Made by a program: the position numbers and the translations under genes. Positions 57,885 to 64,000 of a DNA stretch of 64,000 nt are shown one piece after another. This stretch comes from Desmodus rotundus (lineage: Eukaryota; Chordata; Mammalia; Chiroptera; Phyllostomidae). Within the stretch, counting starts at the first letter, position 1; every line of letters starts with the position of its first letter. The stretch covers positions 173,067,220 through 173,131,219 of the forward strand of contig NC_071390.1 in assembly GCF_022682495.2 (NCBI RefSeq), given 5' to 3'. Under the pieces are notes generated by a model that saw only the letters and a program-made list of their open reading frames with translations, searched no databases and was not told where the DNA came from.

Positions 57885-58479
57885 TGTCCTGGCAGAGTCA
57901 GACCTGGGTGGTGATTGGGGAGAAGGAAAGCAGGTCTTGGAGCGGACTGACCATTCTCTAAGAGCCTGTCTTTCTAGAGTTGGGTGTAAGACAAGAAAGG
58001 GGCCCTGTGGTGAGTTTTGCAGTGAAAGATGAGTTACCACCCATAAGGCAAGGTTAAGGGAATGGAGTTTCTAAATTAGATGAAACTCACTTCGTTAAGC
58101 ACGAATGTTACTGGAGCCATCCAAGGTCTCCGCGTGTCAATTGGAACGGTGGAAATCGCTCATTTGAGGTGCACACTGGAATCTTCCTCATTCTGCATTA
58201 TCTAACTTTGCATGTCAAGTTCTTTGCTTTCCAGCCATGAGTCATGTGGGCCTCTGTAAAAGGTCAGTGCATAATGATACAACATCTTGTGTGATGGCAT
58301 TTTTCACGATGTATTTTTCTACCCAAGATTTCTGAAAATCAATCACCCAGTTTTTAAGCATTTCTTTTACAGCTGAGGCTAAGCATCTGGAAGTTGGAAT
58401 TTGCCATCAAACCATTCACCCATCTCTAACCTGTAAATGTTTGGAGAGGAAAATGAAAAAAGAAAAAGAAAGAAAGACC

Positions 58480-58870
58480 AGTGTAAAATAATGTAGTAAC
58501 CCACAGAATTCATTTAGTTTAATTTATGCTAATCATGGCGTATTGGTGTACTGGCAGATAAAAATAAAGCCGGTGGAGAAGATTGCATTGAATAAACTGC
58601 AACAATTAACCCTCGGAATTATCACGTGAAATGATTTTAACTTGCTACTGAAAATAATAGGTCCAACCAATTGTCTTAACTAGCGATGATTAAAAAGCTC
58701 ATTAAATTCAGGGATTTATTTTACATTATCCGCACATCCACTTGGTCATTTAGTATATCTTAATTATAGGGGTTCTTCCTTCCTCTAAAAGGTTGGAGCA
58801 CAAAATTAGAATTGCATTTCATTATTAGGCTCAGTTATTTGCCAAAATGTTTATAATAGAAAGATAGCAG
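58480..58870. promoter_or_regulatory. Candidate conserved non-coding element, homeodomain-rich
   Basis: I recognise no repeat. AT-rich words with homeodomain cores are frequent: 'tagtttaatttatgctaatc' at about 58518, 'aacaattaaccc' at about 58602, and TAATTA at 58761-58766. The texture is that of a conserved developmental element. Conservation is not measured. Confidence 0.3.
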
Positions 58871-60085
58871 TTGTATTATATGTCACACGTGTTAAGGTGA
58901 AATTTTCTGTGACATACAATGGCCTAAAACATTGTCTTCTGTGTTGTGAGATAATTCACAAATTATCAGATTTTACCTCATTGAATTAGTTCCTAGACTT
59001 TATATGCAACGTCTGCCTCTCCTATTAAGTACAATAGGATTATTATTAATTTGATTACAGAGGTCAAATAAATTGATACTGTGAACATTTCATCTAAAAG
59101 CATTGAAGACTTTGTTTCATCCTGGATCACTTCCCCAAATGGAAAATAATCATTTCTCTGGTAGATGGGGAGATACGGGAGGGACAGGATCATGGCCGGT
59201 AAAGGTAGGCAGGAGAAACACTCTGCTCAAACACCGAAGTTCGCAGTGATAACCCACTTCCTAATCGAGAGATCCTTGTTGTCCTATCAGCCATGATGTC
59301 TCCAAGGAGAGTTGCTGTAGAGGTTGCTGTATTTTACTTTTATCATTTTTATTATTCACTCAGCTATTTCTACTCATTACTAAAAATGCAGCGAGCTATC
59401 AGCTGCTCGTGCAAGTCTCCCCAAATTCCTCCCAGATCTGTTAGGTGCTTCTTTTATGCCCGCATCAGAAGGTGCCTCTTTCTACCTATCCAAACACTTC
59501 ATGCGTTAAACACCAGATGCCTATGGAATTGAGTCTCCCACTCTAGCATAAGTGATTTAGGCCAAGAACCACGAGCCTGCTCTCTGTATCTCAAGTCTTA
59601 ATATGGGGCTTAGCACAAAGCAGGCTATCTATCAAAAGGCTTGTTGAATAAATAAAAGTGTACACAAATTCAGAGAAATCATTCTAACTGGTATTGTTGG
59701 ACCCACCATCACTCAAGGAAATAGTAAATATTTTCTCCAAGAGTTTTTAAAAGTGTCATCTAAGCTATTGTTCACAAAACTTATTTCTTTATTTTATTTG
59801 CTTAAAAATTGATTATGCAGTTGCTGGGAAAACAAGAGAATCTCATGTATTTATCTCATATGTATCATTTTTAAAGTAGGTTTTCTTTTAAAGTCACATC
59901 TGATTGGTGAGAGGGGACTAAACTAATACAAGAAATTCATGAAATAGGTTCATTGACTATTAAATATTATACACTATAAGTTGTCCTAAAGAGTGGGAGA
60001 AGCAATAATGAGCCAGCTAGACCCTGATCCTGACTTTGTAGAGTTTAAAATCATTCAAAGGACCATATAATGTGTGAGAAGGGCT
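58871..60085. other. AT-rich intron, nothing firm
   Basis: 59560-59655 ('gggcttagcacaaagcaggc', 'gttgaataaataaa') looks like an L2 3' end. The rest is unassigned. Confidence 0.35.
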
Positions 60086-60089
60086 AGTG

Positions 60090-60525
60090 TATTGCTCAGC
60101 TATCGTTGCAGTAGTGTTGTGTAACAGGAAAACTGGGTGACTTAAAACAATAAGCATTTATTTTTTTGCTTCACGGGTCTATCTGTGGTAGGCTGGGGCA
60201 TCTCAGGGTCAGGCTGCAGGTCAGCAAGGCTTGGCTCAAGGCCACCAGTAGGGTTCAGGGGGCCTCATTCTTCTTGAAACTGCAGCTTAGGGTCATGTTG
60301 TTCTCACAGCAAATTGCCAGAGGGGAAGGAGAAAGTGGAACTCACTCTGCCTCCTGAGACTTCAGCTCAGTACAGGCACATCCTCACATGAGCCCACTTT
60401 CCATTGGCCAAGGGATGTCACATGTCCATGCCCAACCTCAATGCATGGGGAAATATCCCCTCTGTTCTCTAACAGGAGACAGGACAATGTCAGATGCCAT
60501 ACAGCGTGGGCGTGTGGTTCTAATG
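60090..60525. mobile_element. LTR-like old repeat, same type as 29.9 kb
   Basis: The wording 'cagctatcgttgcagtagtg', 'gtgacttaaaacaataagca', 'gctggggcatctcagggtca' and 'tttccattggccaagggatg' recalls the same MaLR-like repeat as 29905-30395. The strand is not assigned. Confidence 0.4.
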
Positions 60526-60839
60526 CAGGGAGGGTGTGAAGAGGTGTGCCATGGTGAGGCTGGAAAGGCACAGGACTGTGTTTAGCCTTCACGACAACTT
60601 TGTAAATTACACATGATGGTATTTATGTAAATCTTGAGAAGAGTTTGCACAATGACTTCCTAACAGAAGTCCTTCTGTTTCTATCATAGAGGTGTGGAAC
60701 TTGAGTAAGTTACGGACTATAGTTTAGGTAGGTAAAATTTCCTCTTAAACCAATGATCCTCACACACCAAAAGTAAAAAACAATAAAAATCAGTAAAATC
60801 ATAGAATCACAGCCTTGTGGAAAACACAGGACCTCTCCC

Positions 60840-61205
60840 CATGTTGACTTATTCAACAGTATTTTCTCCATTGCTTAGAGCGGGGCTTGGCTTAGTACAT
60901 AGAAGTCACCCGATAAATGTGGGTTGACTGACAGTTGGCACGTAGAAATACACAGAAGGACAACCCATCCAGATTTGGTGATCAGCAATGGCTTCCTAGA
61001 GGGGGATGCCACGTTTAAACTTAGCCATTCAGGATGAGTGGAGGTGAGGAGGTGAAGTGAGTTTTCCGTGGTGAAGAAGTGTTTCCACGGGACATGGATG
61101 AGAGGAGGGAGAGTACCTCAGGCATTCAAGGGCTGGAGGAATTCAGTATGGGCGAGCAGGGGGTTAGGTCATGAGAGGTTATCAAGGAGGCTGTTAGCTG
61201 TCCCG
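60840..61205 (-). mobile_element. L2-like fragments
   Basis: 60880-60935 ('agtacatagaagtcacccga', 'taaatgtgggttgac') resembles an L2 or MIR 3' end. 60955-61200 resembles the antisense L2 body ('tcaagggctggaggaattca', 'gttatcaaggaggctgt'). Confidence 0.35.
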
Positions 61206-61984
61206 CAAGTCTTGCCGCCAGTGTTGCGCCGTGGACACATGTCTGTGCAGATGCTGGTGGTGTCGGGACTCACTCGTGATCCCCGTGGAGACTAAGCCGG
61301 CAGCTGGACCTCAGCAGCCATCATTTCTGTCTCCCACTGAATGAAGTTGGTGAAGGAGGATGCCACTCACCCACATCATAGGGGTCCAGGGGAGAGGCAC
61401 TTGGGCAAGGAAGGGAGTCCAACAAAGCCTAAAACACAGCAGCAAATTCTTTCACCTTCAATTCATTTCTTCCTCACACCAGAAGAGAGAAGACATGAGT
61501 AGGAGGGGCACATGGAATCTTAGGTGGTGACTTTTAAAACAATGCATATTCAGGTGATTCGGGGTGATGTGCCCATCAGAGTGAGGGGGTGAGGGAGATG
61601 GCAGGGCATGTAGTTGAATTTTTCATTTTGTGGATCCTTCTCAAGAAATATGTTGATAACCAAGGAAAGAACTTTCCAAGTTTATGCAAAGTGTTGGCAT
61701 TTGAATATCGCAAACCCAATGGGAATAAAATACTTGAAACTCAAAAGATTGGGTGTTTCAGATCTTTTCTCCTTTTGACCTTTTCCCAGCAGCCCTTCAT
61801 AAGAACTTTCATCCTGAAGGAACTTTGGTCTTTGTTTCTTTCTGCTTCCCCCCCTTCACTTCCACATTTTTAGAAATTCAGGAATTATGGACCTTTTGAA
61901 CTATAAATCCTCTCTTTAATGAGACAGAGCCAATGTGTTGAAATAGGAAGGGCATAGATGGTAATAGCAAAGTAAGAGTGATAG
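61206..61984. other. Intronic sequence, nothing identified
   Basis: I see no repeat or exon with supporting signals. Confidence 0.35.
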
Positions 61985-62350
61985 GCAGAACCTGCACCGT
62001 TTTCCCCAGTGTGCGGGTGAAGTAACCGAGGCACAGGAAGGTTAAATAACTTATGTAATATCACACAGCAGAAAATAAGTGTTAGAACAGGACGAGGTCT
62101 CAGGCAGTGTGAATACCACAACCTGTACAGTTAGCTCAGGCTGCTGCCAGGAGGTGAGTCAGGCCTGCTACAAATCCTGGCTCTGCTTCCGGTTAGCTGT
62201 GCGACTCATAGAGGGTGATGGTCTTCCTCTGCATCTCAGTCTCCTCATCTACAAAGCAAGGACAGCAGTGGGGGCTAGGAGCACGGCGTTCTTGGCACCA
62301 CGTATGCTGAGTGCCTGGCCTGGTGCCCAACACTCGCGGGAACTCAGTTT
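61985..62350. mobile_element. Two MIR SINEs in opposite orientation
   Basis: 61985-62098 is antisense MIR ('accgaggcacaggaaggtta', 'tatcacacagcagaaaataa'). 62155-62350 is sense MIR ('caaatcctggctctgcttcc', 'tctcagtctcctcatctaca', 'tgagtgcctggcctggtgcc'). A 160-codon plus frame (62079-62561) spans both and is not a gene. Confidence 0.6.
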
Positions 62351-62764
62351 CGCCTGGCTGCTGTTCATCACGTTATCATTTTCTGTTCTGACGAAGAAAC
62401 CACTACAGTGTCGAAGCCTGGGACCTGTCCAAAGTCACATGCCTGCCAGGCATGGCTCCTACACTCGATCCACTCTACTTTTTTTCCATCCAATTTGCTT
62501 CACTTCTGGCAGCGTAATGGGTGATAAGGCTGGTCCAACTAACACTATGCTCAACAGCTAAAAGGCTATCTACTGCAGGGGTAGATTTTTGTTGTGAGAC
62601 TGAAGCTGCTCAGTAAAGATTCTGGTCAAATGGGATGAGCCCTTTGGAAAGGGCTTTCGATTTGCTGAACATGGCTCTTGACAACATTTTATTTTGCCTT
62701 TTGCTTATTGGATAATCTGAGGGGCAAGTGCATCATAGAAAGGAAACATCATATTTCCCTGCCT

Positions 62765-62935
62765 TGGTTTGAATTCCACCTTATCCACTTCTTAGCAGTG
62801 TAACCGTGGGTCATTATTTAACTCTTCTCTGATTTAGGCTTCTGAGAGTTAAATGGAGATAGTAAGAGTCTCTCCTATATAGGACTATTCTGAGTAACAA
62901 CTAAGTTGATACACACACACACACTTAACACAAAA
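62765..62935 (+). mobile_element. MIR SINE with a short (CA)n tract
   Basis: Sense MIR: 'ttggtttgaattccacctta', 'cttagcagtgtaaccgtggg', 'gagttaaatggagatagtaa'. The CA run is at about 62911-62925. Confidence 0.6.
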
Positions 62936-63600
62936 TTAGACCTATTTTTATTTGTATTGTTCAATATAGGCTGTGATTTGTTCACTCATTCGTCCCTTTA
63001 CTTAGGTAGCTGATGAGGACATATATTCTTAACTATTCAGTAGAGGGCTTCAGCTTTCTTTATGAAGTGATTACCTAAGTTGTTGTATTCAAACTGGACC
63101 AGGAGATGTCAGAAGTGAGTGGTTTTACTTACAATCCAATGAGATTTTGTTTTCCATCAAGTCCTCCCACTTGGTGTATTTACAAGGAGAAGTCCATAGG
63201 AGGATTCTGTGGGCCTCTCTCTACCCACTCTGGCTTCTGCCCAGTCCAGGGTGTCTCACTCTAAGTGAGGAGCATCTTCGAAGGTATGATGTGATTGAAT
63301 GCGAGACACCACTCAATATAGAACAAATACAGTGATTTTTTTAACCTACTGGAAGTTCCAGGGGGAAAGCAGGAGGTGATTGTTTCAGGTCAGGATGTGC
63401 TTGTTTACGGGTGAAATATGTGACTGGGTGTGTTCTCAGGTGTTTGAAACTTCTAAGGACAAGCCTGTCTTCATATGTGGCAACCAGGTGTATTTAACAG
63501 GAAATATAAGGAGCTTGTATGGTTTGAGTTACCTCAAGGGTCATTTTTATGGAGTTTGGAATTTTCAAAGGGAAAATATTGTCAGAAGTTGACCGTCCAC
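62936..63600. other. Intronic sequence, nothing identified
   Basis: Short open frames only, with no supporting signals. Confidence 0.35.
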
Positions 63601-63755
63601 CAGGGTTGCCAGATAGAATACAGGATACCTATGCAGTATTTCAGACATATTTACACTTAAGTTTATTCATTTTTTAAACCTGAAATTCAAATTGAACTGG
63701 GTGTTTTGTACTTTCATTTGCTAATTTTTATTTGTTAGAACATTTGTGTCCTAAG
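63601..63755. mobile_element. Palindromic MITE-like repeat, internally deleted
   Basis: It begins 'cagggttgccagatagaata' and later has 'cctgaaattcaaattgaact', 'gggtgttttgta' and 'catttgctaatttttatttg'. This is one arm of a common palindromic mammalian repeat that starts with 'ggttgccaga'. Most of the opposite arm is missing. The family name is not recalled with certainty. Confidence 0.4.
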
Positions 63756-64000
63756 TGAATACAGCACCAGCCAGTCATCGGGGAACAGAGTGCATCATGG
63801 GACTTCTACCTCTCAGCTCTTCTCTCTATTTTCTCCCAGAGAGAGAAATGAGCAATAAAAGGTTCAAGTCCTTCTTTGGAGTAATGATCATTTTAAGCTC
63901 TATAAATCTACCTTTGACCTCTTTTTCCTTGTCCCTCTTCTCTATAGTTTTTATTTTTGGAGATTGGAGTTATTGCCTTATTTCTCTCACAATTCTTAAT
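63756..64000. other. Intronic sequence to window edge
   Basis: T/C-rich towards the end; nothing identified. Confidence 0.35.

Noticed and set aside
57591..58040. 149-codon minus-strand frame with a proline run
   Set aside because: The proline run is the GGA microsatellite in antisense; overlapping frames on both strands and no known family.
62079..62561. 160-codon plus-strand open frame
   Set aside because: It runs across two oppositely oriented MIR SINEs, with no domain and no splice support.

Overview
This is mammalian genomic DNA, almost certainly from a bat. Coding density is near zero and CpG is depleted over most of the window. It is full of decayed mammalian repeats (MIR, L2, old L1, MLT1-type LTR, MER20-like hAT, mariner). 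Five tRNA-derived SINEs have the layout of the bat VES family: a head with box A and box B, a body, and a purine-rich stretch next to an A/T-rich tail. An L1 3' UTR with the G-rich layout seen in bat L1s lies at the left edge. I cannot name the species.

The only protein-coding sequence I can defend is one 103-base exon at 17711-17813 (+). It encodes 34 residues plus one base of the next codon, flanked by a good 3' splice site and a GTAAGA 5' splice site. The peptide (starts DSDNLWWDAFATEFF, ends CLEDGPKRY) is the start of the conserved N-terminal dimerisation region of LIM-domain-binding proteins. It fits LDB2 (CLIM1/NLI-2) better than LDB1. By reading I found no other LDB2 exon. The window is therefore the LDB2 interior: at least 17.7 kb of upstream intron, the exon, and at least 46 kb of downstream intron. 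That suits LDB2, a very large gene, and not the compact LDB1.

Layout. 1-17.6 kb: upstream intron with an L1 tail, MER20, several MIRs, an L2 block at about 5.2-6.1 kb, two VES SINEs, a 14-bp minisatellite (14.04 kb), a 5'-truncated antisense L1 (15.7-16.3 kb) and a TATC/CATC microsatellite (17.1 kb). 17.7 kb: the exon. 18-20.2 kb: repeat-poor intron with a dense cluster of PBX/PREP/MEIS-type sites at 19.63-19.73 kb, the best enhancer candidate here. 20-35 kb: intron with MIR, L2 and two VES copies, one with a perfect 20-bp target-site duplication. 35.7-40 kb: a small CpG-elevated patch, an AT-rich homeodomain-site-rich block, an antisense MLT1 and a candidate 21-nt micro-exon at 39921-39941. 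41-48 kb: another VES, a broken mariner beside a long TA microsatellite, an LTR-like repeat and an antisense L1. 48.7 kb: a patch where CpG is not depleted. 49-64 kb: L2, MIR, MLT1, a long antisense L1 (53.3-54.7 kb), an L2 body (54.7-55.3 kb), and a second possible conserved block at 58.5-58.9 kb.

I see no novel multi-gene system. The points most worth following are regulatory or splicing features of a developmental cofactor gene. All repeat assignments and boundaries were made by reading, without an alignment program, and are approximate.
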